64,000 bases of DNA from NCBI GenBank assembly GCA_025462885.1, contig JAOAPN010000012.1, forward strand, positions 310,001 to 374,000, in the 5' to 3' direction. The notes beneath the pieces are model-generated. The model searched no databases. It saw only the letters and a program-made list of their open reading frames with translations, and was not told the DNA's origin. Made by a program: the position numbers and the translations under genes. Source of the DNA: Acidobacteriaceae bacterium (GTDB lineage: Bacteria; Acidobacteriota; Terriglobia; Terriglobales; Acidobacteriaceae). Numbering within the stretch: the first letter of the stretch is position 1; each line of letters opens with the position of its first letter. Of the stretch, positions 51,861 through 60,644 are shown one piece after another.

Positions 51861-54800
51861 GTACGTCGAATTGCACGCTCGATCTGCCTTCTCCTTTCTG
51901 GAGGGCGCATCGCTGCCCGAAGCGTTGATAGAGCGAGCTGCCGAACTGGAGATGCCAGCGTTAGCACTGCTCGACCGCAACGGTGTCTATGGTGCGCCAC
52001 GCCTTCACATGGAAGGACAGAGGCGAGGTGTACGGGCGCACATCGGAGCAGAGGTTGCGGTGAGCGACCTGGGACAGCGGTTGCTGCCTGCGAAGTATCT
52101 GCCGCATCAGCATCCGATTGAACCGGTGCGGCTGCCGCTGCTGGTGGAGTCACGCGCTGGATACAAAAATCTCTGCCGCCTTACCACCCATTTCAAATTA
52201 CGGGAGAGTACGAAGGCTGAAGGCTCGGCGCTCACGAGCGATTTCGAGAAATACAGCGAAGGACTGGTATGCCTGACAGGTGGCAGTGAAGGGCCGCTGG
52301 CCGCTGCACTGGCGGGCGGAGGCTATGATGCTGCACGACAGACCGTCGAGCAATTGGTGAACATCTTTGGCCAGCGAAATGTCTATGTCGAGTTACAGCG
52401 CCACTTCGACCGCGAAGAAGAGCATCGCAACCGGGCGGCCATCCGTATCGCACGGTCACTGAATCTGCCTCTGCTCGCCACGGGTGGAGTGAACTACGCG
52501 ACAGAGTATGAGCGCGAAGTCATGGATGTCTTCACCTGCATTCGCCATAAGAGAACGCTCGATCAAGCGGGCCGACTGCTGGCTGTGAATGCTGACCGGC
52601 ATCTGCACTCCGCAACCGAGATGCAGCAGCTCTTCTACGACTATCCGGATGCTATCTCCAATACGAAGGAGCTATCCACACGTCTGCAATTCGAGATGAC
52701 CGGGCTGGGCTATGAGTTTCCGGCGTACCCCGTGCCGGATGGGGAGACGATGGACTCGTTTCTTCGCAAGCGCACAGAGGAAGGCATACGCAGACGCTAT
52801 CTCCCGAAGAATGACCCGGCGCTGTACGCCAAAGCGATACAGCAGGCCGAGCGAGAGCTGCGGCTGATCGAACGGCTGGGGCTGGCCGGATACTTCCTCA
52901 TCGTGTGGGATGTCGTGAACTTCTGCAAGAGCAACGGCATCCTGATTCAAGGCCGCGGCTCTGCGGCAAATAGCGTTGTCTGCTACGCGCTCGAAATCAC
53001 CATTGTTGATTCGGTTGGTCTGGACTTGCTCTTTGAACGCTTCTTATCCGAAGAACGTGGAGAGTGGCCGGACATCGACCTCGATCTCCCCAGCGAGACC
53101 GACCGCGAGCGAGCGATTCAGTATGTGTACCAGCGGTATGGCGAGTTGGGCGCGGCGATGACCGCCAATGTCACTACGTTTCGCAGCCGTTCCGCCTTCC
53201 GGGAAGTCGGTAAGGTCTTCGGTTTTGACAAGAAGACTGCGGGACGGCCTGCCGGGTTAGCGAGTTCGTGGGAGTGGAAAGGTCCCACGGACACAATGGA
53301 GAACACCGTCAAAGCTGCTGGCTTCGACCTGCAGAACGCTCGCAACAGAAAATTTCTGGAGATGGCAGAGCGAATACAAAATCTGCCACGCAATCTCAGT
53401 CAGCACTCGGGCGGCATGGTGATCTGTCAGGGGCACCTCGATTCGGTCGTGCCGATTGAACGGGCGTCGATGGCAGGGCGAACGGTAGTGCAGTGGGATA
53501 AAGACGACTGTTCCGATATGAAGATCATCAAGATCGATCTGCTGGGCCTGGGAATGCTGGCTGTGCTCGCCGACTGTCTTGAGCTGGTTCCGAAACATTA
53601 CGGCGTGGCTCTCGATTATGCTCAGCTCCCGCAGGACGACGCTGTGTACGAGACGATCCAGCGGGCGGACACTGTTGGGTTATTTCAGATCGAGAGCCGG
53701 GCTCAGATGTCGGCTTTACCGCGCACGAGACCGAAATGCTTTGCCGATCTCAGGGATCAGGTCGCCATCATTCGCCCTGGACCAGTAACAGGAAAATTTG
53801 TAAATCCCTACATCGAGAGAAAGCTGGGTAGGCAGCCGATTACCTATCTCCATCCGCTGTTCGAGCCGTTTCTTCGGAGAACGCTCGGCGTTCCGTTGTT
53901 CCAGGAGCAGGTGATGAAGATCGGGATGGTTGCCGCTAATCTAACGGGGGGCGAAGCGGAAGAGCTGCGCAAGGCGATGGGTGGCAAACGATCGGAGGCC
54001 ATCCTTGCCAGGATGAAGTCACGACTGATTGAAGGCATGACGGCGAACGGTATTGCGCCGGATGTGCAGGTCGAGATTCTACGGATACTCGCGACCGTCA
54101 AAGAGTTCATGTTTCCGGAGTCTCATGCCCACAGCTTTGCCTCCATCGCTTATTCGAGCGCCTATGTGAAGTTTCACTACCTTGCAGCGTATACGTGCGC
54201 TCTGCTCGACAATCAGCCGATGGGCTTTTACTCACCGTCCACGATTATCAACGATGCAAAGCGCCACGGCTTGAAAGTTCGGCCTATCGACGTACAGCAT
54301 TCGGAATGGCTCTGCACTCTGGAAGAGTTGGACGAAGCCGACCGTAGCAAATACTCCGATCCTCTGGCTGTACGCATTGGGCTTCGGTATGTGAAGGGAT
54401 TGCGGGAGGAGATTGGCAACGCAATCACAGCCGCGAGACAGACAGATGGGCCATTCGTCTCTGAATACGATCTCAAGCGCCGTGTGCCTTCGATACGAAA
54501 GACGGAGCTGACGCTCTTGGCAAAGACTGGCGCATTCAACTGGACCGGGAAAAAGCATGATCGCCGCACGGCTCTCTGGCGTGCGGAACGCGCCGGGCAG
54601 AGCGTAGGGCCGCTCTTTGAAAACATTCCCGATGAATACGAGATCGACGAAACCTCACCACTTCTGAGCATGACGATTAACGAGCGCCTAGTCGCCGACT
54701 TCTTCATTGCAGGATTCACGGTAGGGCCGCACCCGATGGCCTACCACCGGGCGGAGATGAATGAGGCCGGCGTTCTACGTGCCGCTGATCTGAAGGAAGT

Positions 54801-55086
54801 TCCGGACGGAACGTTTGTTCGGATTGCCGGAGCGGTTATCGCGCGGCAGCGTCCAGGGACGGCAAGCGGCTTTATCTTCCTCAGCAATGAGGATGAGACA
54901 GGCATCTCGAATGCGATCATCCACCCTAAACTCTATGAGCGAAACCGGATGGCTGTGACCCGAGGAAAGTTCCTGGTAATTGAGGGCATACTTCAGAATC
55001 AGGACGGCGTTATTTCAGTGAACGCGTCGGCTACTCGTGTGCTGAAACTCAGCGATGTGGATCTTCGGTCACATGACTTCCATTGA
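51853..55086 (+). CDS. dnaE2: Error-prone DNA polymerase III alpha subunit DnaE2
   Basis: The 1077-residue polymerase starts at ATG 51853 ('MTEYVELHARSAFSFLEGAS'), the usual DnaE2 N-terminus, inside the 3' end of imuB. It has a PHP domain and the C-family palm with 'GRGSAANSVVCYALEIT' and 'WPDIDLDLPSETDRERAI', the latter carrying the catalytic Asp pair. 'KEFMFPESHAHSFASIAYSS' and a C-terminal OB fold ('PDGTFVRIAGAVIARQRPGT') follow. It lacks the long tau-binding tail of DnaE1. It is the translesion replicase of the ImuA-ImuB-DnaE2 mutasome. Confidence 0.94.
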   Translation: MTEYVELHARSAFSFLEGASLPEALIERAAELEMPALALLDRNGVYGAPRLHMEGQRRGVRAHIGAEVAVSDLGQRLLPAKYLPHQHPIEPVRLPLLVESRAGYKNLCRLTTHFKLRESTKAEGSALTSDFEKYSEGLVCLTGGSEGPLAAALAGGGYDAARQTVEQLVNIFGQRNVYVELQRHFDREEEHRNRAAIRIARSLNLPLLATGGVNYATEYEREVMDVFTCIRHKRTLDQAGRLLAVNADRHLHSATEMQQLFYDYPDAISNTKELSTRLQFEMTGLGYEFPAYPVPDGETMDSFLRKRTEEGIRRRYLPKNDPALYAKAIQQAERELRLIERLGLAGYFLIVWDVVNFCKSNGILIQGRGSAANSVVCYALEITIVDSVGLDLLFERFLSEERGEWPDIDLDLPSETDRERAIQYVYQRYGELGAAMTANVTTFRSRSAFREVGKVFGFDKKTAGRPAGLASSWEWKGPTDTMENTVKAAGFDLQNARNRKFLEMAERIQNLPRNLSQHSGGMVICQGHLDSVVPIERASMAGRTVVQWDKDDCSDMKIIKIDLLGLGMLAVLADCLELVPKHYGVALDYAQLPQDDAVYETIQRADTVGLFQIESRAQMSALPRTRPKCFADLRDQVAIIRPGPVTGKFVNPYIERKLGRQPITYLHPLFEPFLRRTLGVPLFQEQVMKIGMVAANLTGGEAEELRKAMGGKRSEAILARMKSRLIEGMTANGIAPDVQVEILRILATVKEFMFPESHAHSFASIAYSSAYVKFHYLAAYTCALLDNQPMGFYSPSTIINDAKRHGLKVRPIDVQHSEWLCTLEELDEADRSKYSDPLAVRIGLRYVKGLREEIGNAITAARQTDGPFVSEYDLKRRVPSIRKTELTLLAKTGAFNWTGKKHDRRTALWRAERAGQSVGPLFENIPDEYEIDETSPLLSMTINERLVADFFIAGFTVGPHPMAYHRAEMNEAGVLRAADLKEVPDGTFVRIAGAVIARQRPGTASGFIFLSNEDETGISNAIIHPKLYERNRMAVTRGKFLVIEGILQNQDGVISVNASATRVLKLSDVDLRSHDFH

Positions 55087-55347
55087 CTTGTCAGGAGGCA
55101 ACAAGCCCGCAGAGTTTCTCTCTCGCTTGTCTAGGCTTTTCTTTTCTCTTTAGGGGTTTCCAGAGGGAATATTTCTCTTTTCAGAGGTAGCGCAGCTAGA
55201 TCATGAAAGCGGACGAATGCTGACCTCAGCCACCGAAGAATTTCCCTGGCGAAATGAGTGACTCGGCGATTTGGCATCAAGCGAGAATTCGGGTCGCAGT
55301 TTTCCTTGCGCAACCGTACCCAGATCCACTCTTGCAATAAAGGCTAT

Positions 55348-57984
55348 TCATTCCTCGCGCAGCAGGATTAGAGGATCGATCGACAGCGCGCGTTGTGCAG
55401 GAATCCACGTAGCCAGCAGCCCCAGCAACAACATTGCCAGAACGACACCAGCCAGAACCAGCGGGTCGCGCGGAGTCGCCTGGTACACGATGAATGACAG
55501 AAGTTTGGTGGCCGCTATGCCCAGAAGCAGACCTACCATCGAACCCGCTGCCAGCAATCGGAAGACGCGGCCCAGCGCCGCACGCAGCACTTCCCTCCGC
55601 CGCGCGCCGAGCGCAATACGAATTCCCAGTTCACGCAGCCGGTTGCTTACGGAGTACGCCGCGACGCCGAAAATGCCCGTCAGAGCCAGCATCGCGCCCA
55701 GTCCTCCCAGCACACCCAGTGCCATTGAGGCTGCGCGCACTGCAAATAGCGCGGTACCCAGTTCCCTTTCCCACGTATTGATTGTGAAAGGCAAGCCGGG
55801 GTCAAGCGCGTGCAGTGTACGTTCCAGCGAAGGCCCCACTTCCTGCGAACTGAGGTTTGAGCGGACCAGAAGCCACATTGCGTTCGATGGCGATTGCAAA
55901 ATCGGAAGAAACATAGCTGGCTTGGGGTCTTCGCTCAACGTCCCGTACTTCCCATCCTCAACCAAGCCCACCACCTGCACCCGCGCTCCGCCCCCAATCT
56001 TGAAAAAGCTGCCAATAGCTTTTTCCTCCGATCCGAAAAGCTTGCGCGCAAATTCCTGATTGACCACTGCCACGCGCGGTACGTCCTTACTGTCGTTCCA
56101 GGTGAAAGCTCTTCCCCGCAGCAGCAAGGTTGCTGCTGCCTCGAAATAGCCCGGCGAAACATCATATTCAATCGCTCCGGCCGCTTTGTTGGCCATCCTG
56201 TAATCCGTCGTACTATCGAGAAAAACAGCGTTTTGGCTCCAACCAAGATTGAGTGGAATCCGGTTTGCGTAGGCTGCGACCGTTACCCCGGGAATTCTCT
56301 TAACCGCATCCAGGATGCCTTTCTGCATCACCGGCAATTGGTCACCGCTATAGCCAGCCATATTCAAGTTGGCGTTCACCTGCATCACGTTCTGCGGTAT
56401 AAAACCGAAATTGCTTTTAAGCGACCGCTCCATGCCACGTATTGCCACCAGCGAGGAAGTCACGAGCACTGCGCATACCGCAATCTGAGCTGCCAATAAC
56501 ACATCGCGTAACGTAATGCGCCGTCGCCCGTCCGCGAGCTCGGTGGCACCGGCCTTGATGCCCTGGTAAGGGTCGGCCTTCAGCACCTGTCGCACCGGCA
56601 CTATGCCGAAGAGAAGTCCGCTCGCCAGGGCCAGCAGCAGCGACACGATATAAGTACGCGCATCCGGATGCACCGTAACGTTGATGGGCATGTCCGGAAT
56701 TGGCTGCCATGCGCTAAGCCAACGTAGCAGCACTACGCTTCCCGCCACACCCATTGCTCCACCAATCAGTGACAGCAAGACCGCTTCCGTCAATAATTGG
56801 CGCAGAATGCGTCCACGAGTCGAACCTAGCGCCAGCCGCAGCGCGATCTCCCGCGAGCGATCTGCTGCACGCGCGGAAAACAAGCTGCCAAGGTTGGCGC
56901 AAGCTGCCAGCAGAATCAGCCCAGCAAGCAGCATTAGCCCGGCTATAAATGCATGGACCGGTCCACCCAGCATGTCGCCTGCCAACCCTGGGCGCGCTAG
57001 TGAAAAGCTAATGCCTTCGTCCTCCTTGGGATACTCCTTGGCTAACGATTTGCCGATGGAATTCAGGTCCTCCACCGCTTGCGCCGGAGTCACTCCGGCC
57101 TTCAGACGTCCAATTACCCACCGCCCCTGACTTCCGCGTTTGTCCAGGTTGCTCGACCCTTCAATCTGCTGCTGATTCACGAGAGGCGCCCAAATCGCAG
57201 GCGTATAAAACGATTCGGTGCCGCGGAATCCCGGTGGCGCGACTCCAAGGATCGTATAGGCAAACTTGTTCACTCGAACAGTACGGCCCACCACACCTGT
57301 ATCGCTTTGGAAATGGCTCTGCCAAAAGGCATAACTGAGCACAATGTAAGGGGCGCTGTTCGGACCATTCTCATCTGTACTGTGGAAGAAACGACCCAGA
57401 TAAGGACGAACGCCCAATACATCAAAGTAATTTCCGCTTGCCGTGTTCAACCAAACCGGAGATGGGTTGCCATCCGTATCCAGACCAGCCGTTGATATTT
57501 CGTATGCGATGAGACCGTCGAAGCTCCGATTTCGGTCGCGCAAATCGATGTAATCGGGATATGACATCCCGGGAGAGTGGCCCTTCCCAACCTGAACCTG
57601 GTAGAGGTTTTGCCCATCCGGAACGTTTAGCGGACGCAGCACTAGCCCATTCAGCAGGCTAAAGACTACGGCATTCGCGCCTATACATAGCGCCAACGTG
57701 AGTACCACCGTTGCAGTGAATCCGGGTGATTTACACAACTGCCGTAGTGCAAATCGCAGGTCCGCAACGATGCTCTCCACGGTTGGCCACTGCCACACTT
57801 CGCGGCTGCGCTCCTCAATGCGCGTGACGTTGCCAAACTTGCGACGGGCGGCTTGTTCCGCTTCCTCTCGCGTCATCCCGTCATCCATCAGGTCTGCAAT
57901 CTTCTCTTCGAGGTGTTCTCGTATTGACTCGGAGAGTTCGTCATAGCGGCGACGACGAGTAAACAGTTGCTTGAGCCAGTTCAT
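55348..57984 (-). CDS. ADOP-type ABC permease (third permease of the operon)
   Basis: This 878-residue permease has an N-terminal cytoplasmic segment typical of acidobacterial duplicated orphan permeases ('RRRRYDELSESIREHLEEKI', 'EQAARRKFGNVTRIEERSRE'). It is followed by two MacB-like halves, each with a periplasmic core and FtsX-type helices ('EIALRLALGSTRGRILRQLL', 'LGIRIALGARRREVLRAALG'), ending 'LSIDPLILLREE'. No ATPase gene is nearby. It probably exports peptides, lipids or antibiotics; the substrate is unknown. It is last in a PadR-led operon, 8 bp after the next permease, and is a clear paralogue of the other two. Confidence 0.88.
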   Translation of the reverse strand: MNWLKQLFTRRRRYDELSESIREHLEEKIADLMDDGMTREEAEQAARRKFGNVTRIEERSREVWQWPTVESIVADLRFALRQLCKSPGFTATVVLTLALCIGANAVVFSLLNGLVLRPLNVPDGQNLYQVQVGKGHSPGMSYPDYIDLRDRNRSFDGLIAYEISTAGLDTDGNPSPVWLNTASGNYFDVLGVRPYLGRFFHSTDENGPNSAPYIVLSYAFWQSHFQSDTGVVGRTVRVNKFAYTILGVAPPGFRGTESFYTPAIWAPLVNQQQIEGSSNLDKRGSQGRWVIGRLKAGVTPAQAVEDLNSIGKSLAKEYPKEDEGISFSLARPGLAGDMLGGPVHAFIAGLMLLAGLILLAACANLGSLFSARAADRSREIALRLALGSTRGRILRQLLTEAVLLSLIGGAMGVAGSVVLLRWLSAWQPIPDMPINVTVHPDARTYIVSLLLALASGLLFGIVPVRQVLKADPYQGIKAGATELADGRRRITLRDVLLAAQIAVCAVLVTSSLVAIRGMERSLKSNFGFIPQNVMQVNANLNMAGYSGDQLPVMQKGILDAVKRIPGVTVAAYANRIPLNLGWSQNAVFLDSTTDYRMANKAAGAIEYDVSPGYFEAAATLLLRGRAFTWNDSKDVPRVAVVNQEFARKLFGSEEKAIGSFFKIGGGARVQVVGLVEDGKYGTLSEDPKPAMFLPILQSPSNAMWLLVRSNLSSQEVGPSLERTLHALDPGLPFTINTWERELGTALFAVRAASMALGVLGGLGAMLALTGIFGVAAYSVSNRLRELGIRIALGARRREVLRAALGRVFRLLAAGSMVGLLLGIAATKLLSFIVYQATPRDPLVLAGVVLAMLLLGLLATWIPAQRALSIDPLILLREE

Positions 57985-57992
57985 GATGACCT

Positions 57993-60635
57993 CTACTCAC
58001 TGCGAAGTGCTTTCATTGGATCGATGGATGCTGCTCGAATGGATGGAATGTACGCTGCCAAAAACCCAGTCAACGTAACGGAAATGCAAACGACAGTCAG
58101 AACGAACGGATCGTGAGGATCTACACCGTACAGTGTCGTTTTCAGCACCGATGCCGATGCGACTGATGCCGCAACACCAATTGCAATTCCTATCAGCAAC
58201 AGGACAGCGGCATCGTGCAGCACCATCCTCATTACGGCGCTTCGTTGAGCACCCAAAGCCAGCCGTACACCGATCTCACGTGTTCGCCGCGATACTGAGT
58301 ACGCCATCACACCATAGAGTCCGATCACCGTCAGGAGAAGTGCCAGTCCTGCAAAAGTGCCGAGAAGGATCATGGCGAATCGCGGTTGAGCAAGCTGTAA
58401 CGAAAACAGATCGTCCATCGTGCGGACCTGCGTTACTGGAAGGTTTGAGTCCATTGAAGACACGAGTTTTAGCACAGCCGGCTCAAGACTCATTGGGTCC
58501 ACAGACGTTCGTACTACAGAGCGAAGACAGCACCAGTTCGGCAATTGGCCCACGGGTAGATACATTGCCGGAGGCATCTCACGTTGGGTGCCAAAGTGCC
58601 GGGTGTTGCCGACTACGCCAACGATCTCCCGCAGCGGTGGCCCCCCGGGCATTCCGTTGGTCGCGCCGGGTCGCAGCTTCTTCCCGAGCGCATCTTCACC
58701 TGGAAAATATCGCTTTGCAAAGGCCTCGTTGATGATCATGACCTGAGGCGCCTGCATATTGTCCGCGTCGGTAAAGTCACGACCTCGAAGCTGTGGCACC
58801 TGTAGCGTACGGAAATAATCGGTTGATATAAATGTGAGGTCTGCGTTGGGTTGTCGTCCTTTGGGAACAGGATGTTCCGGATTCTCGAAACCGATCATCG
58901 CAAGATCGTCAGTCATGGGCAGGTTGTGCACCCCGGCAGCAGACTGGACTCCCGGTAGAGCACGCAATTTCTCGAAATATTGCTGATAGAACTGCGGACG
59001 CGTGTCCTTATAGGTGGAATCAGGAAGTTCGAAGGTAAAAGTCAGCAAATGGTCGGAGATGAACCCCTCATCCAGGCGCGTCAACCTGACAAAGCTGGAG
59101 ATGAGCAATCCCGCCCCCACGGTCAACACAATCCCTAGTGCAATTTGTCCCACGACCACGGATGAGCGCAGCCAGTCGTGACTAGGAGTGTCCGAATAGC
59201 CACCTTCCTTTAATGTTGATACGAGGTCTGTCTTCGAGGCAGTCAACGCTGGAACAATTCCGAAAACTACTCCAGAGAGCAGTGATACCCCCAACGCGAA
59301 TCCCAACATCGGTAAGTCCACGCCAGCATCGGCAGCCCTGGGTACGCTGTCGCCGATTAACCTAAGCACAGCTGGTGTGCTGATAAATGCCAGTACGCAT
59401 CCCGCGATGCCTCCAATAAGTCCCAGCAACAGGCTTTCCGCCAGCAACTGTCGAACAATTCTGCTTCTTGCGGCGCCAAGGGCAGAACGCATGGCAATCT
59501 CGCGGTACCTTTCATGCACTCTAGCCAATAACAGATTAGCGATGTTGCCACAGGCGATTAGTAGTACAAGCGTCACGGCGCCTAACACCACCAGGAGCAG
59601 CGTGCTTGTGTCACCTAATACGGAGGCCAATTCGCTTTGTACCCAGGCGGAGTTATGACGAGTATTTGTGTCGGGGTATTGTTTTGCGAGACTAGCGGCT
59701 AAGGCCTTCATCTCTTGATCGGCTTGCGTGATCGTTACCCCAGGTTTTAACTTTCCGATCACGGTCAAGAAATGCACGCTCCTGTTGACCGTCAATGGAC
59801 GGATGTCAGTAGCATCGCTGTCAACCGCAAGCGTCGTCCAGAAACTGTTGTTTGGCTGGGTGACGGGAAAACGAAATCCCGCAGGCATCACTCCAATGAT
59901 TGTGTAGGGATTCCCACCAAGGCTGATGCTGCGGCCAAGCACAGATCGGTCTTCGCTGAACTGTGTTTTCCAGAAGGCGTGACTGATCAGGATTACCCGA
60001 GAGCCTCGTTTTTCGTCCTCGGCAGAGAATCCGCGCCCCAATGCGGGGGAAATACCAAGAGTAGGCACCATCTCCCACGAAACGACCTCTCCATCCAGCC
60101 GCAGAGGGCGATTCACGCCGGTAAGGGTTTCTGCTATGTCGTGATAAGAGAGCAAGTGCTCAAAACTGCGTGCTCGTGCTCGCCAGTCGAAAAAATCTGG
60201 ATACGACACGTCGCTGGATTCGAAGTGCTGTTCCTCGCTACCCTTTACCTCGACGAGCCTCTGTGGCTGAGCAAAAGGCAGAGGGCGCAGCATCACTGCA
60301 TCCACGATGCTGAACACAGTTGTGTTGGCCCCGATGCCAAGCGCCAGAATGATGACCACAACAGCGCTAAAACCGGGTGCTTTGCGCATTTGCCGAATCG
60401 CATATTTGACGTCTGCCAGAATGGATTCCAGCGTTGGCCATTGCCAGATTGCACGGCTGCGCTCCTCGATCTGCGTGAGATTGCCAAACTTACGGCGCGC
60501 AGTTCGCTCCGCATCTTCCCGCGTCACGCCCTGGTCCATCAGGTCGGCGACCTTTTCCTCGAGGTGTTCGCGGATCGACTCTGAAAGCTCGTCATAACGA
60601 CGACGTCGCGTAAATAATTGTTTGAGCAAACACAT
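57993..60635 (-). CDS. ADOP-type ABC permease (second permease of the operon)
   Basis: This 880-residue paralogue has the same layout: the N-terminal 'RRYDELSESIREHLEEKVAD' segment, a first membrane helix at 'VVVIILALGIGANTTVFSIV', a MacB-type periplasmic core, three helices, and a repeat of the core and helices ('TREIGVRLALGAQRSAVMRM'). It ends 'ASIDPMKALRSE'. It lies 9 bp after the first permease. The N-terminal 80 residues are much more alike among the three paralogues than the periplasmic domains, suggesting a common cytoplasmic partner and different periplasmic tasks. Confidence 0.88.
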   Translation of the reverse strand: MCLLKQLFTRRRRYDELSESIREHLEEKVADLMDQGVTREDAERTARRKFGNLTQIEERSRAIWQWPTLESILADVKYAIRQMRKAPGFSAVVVIILALGIGANTTVFSIVDAVMLRPLPFAQPQRLVEVKGSEEQHFESSDVSYPDFFDWRARARSFEHLLSYHDIAETLTGVNRPLRLDGEVVSWEMVPTLGISPALGRGFSAEDEKRGSRVILISHAFWKTQFSEDRSVLGRSISLGGNPYTIIGVMPAGFRFPVTQPNNSFWTTLAVDSDATDIRPLTVNRSVHFLTVIGKLKPGVTITQADQEMKALAASLAKQYPDTNTRHNSAWVQSELASVLGDTSTLLLVVLGAVTLVLLIACGNIANLLLARVHERYREIAMRSALGAARSRIVRQLLAESLLLGLIGGIAGCVLAFISTPAVLRLIGDSVPRAADAGVDLPMLGFALGVSLLSGVVFGIVPALTASKTDLVSTLKEGGYSDTPSHDWLRSSVVVGQIALGIVLTVGAGLLISSFVRLTRLDEGFISDHLLTFTFELPDSTYKDTRPQFYQQYFEKLRALPGVQSAAGVHNLPMTDDLAMIGFENPEHPVPKGRQPNADLTFISTDYFRTLQVPQLRGRDFTDADNMQAPQVMIINEAFAKRYFPGEDALGKKLRPGATNGMPGGPPLREIVGVVGNTRHFGTQREMPPAMYLPVGQLPNWCCLRSVVRTSVDPMSLEPAVLKLVSSMDSNLPVTQVRTMDDLFSLQLAQPRFAMILLGTFAGLALLLTVIGLYGVMAYSVSRRTREIGVRLALGAQRSAVMRMVLHDAAVLLLIGIAIGVAASVASASVLKTTLYGVDPHDPFVLTVVCISVTLTGFLAAYIPSIRAASIDPMKALRSE

Positions 60636-60644
60636 TGAGAACTC

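Larger units (their letters stand above)
17830..55100. mobile_element. Putative integrative element inserted at tRNA-fMet (right end not found)
   Basis: A tyrosine integrase and an excisionase-like gene lie immediately after the 3' end of tRNA-fMet, the classic arrangement for a genomic island or ICE. Accessory modules follow up to about 55.1 kb: redox enzymes with their own regulators, a ParB/DUF6908/ArdC-like plasmid-type module, metal efflux and a mutasome. No conjugation genes or repeated tRNA 3' end were seen in the window. The right boundary is therefore only a guess from gene content, and the element may be larger, smaller or composite. Confidence 0.5.

Noticed and set aside
55087..55347. 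Possible right end of the integrated element or a 68-residue minus-strand gene
   Set aside because: The stretch is pyrimidine-rich and contains no copy of the tRNA-fMet 3' end that I could see. The short frame has no start signal or recognisable family.
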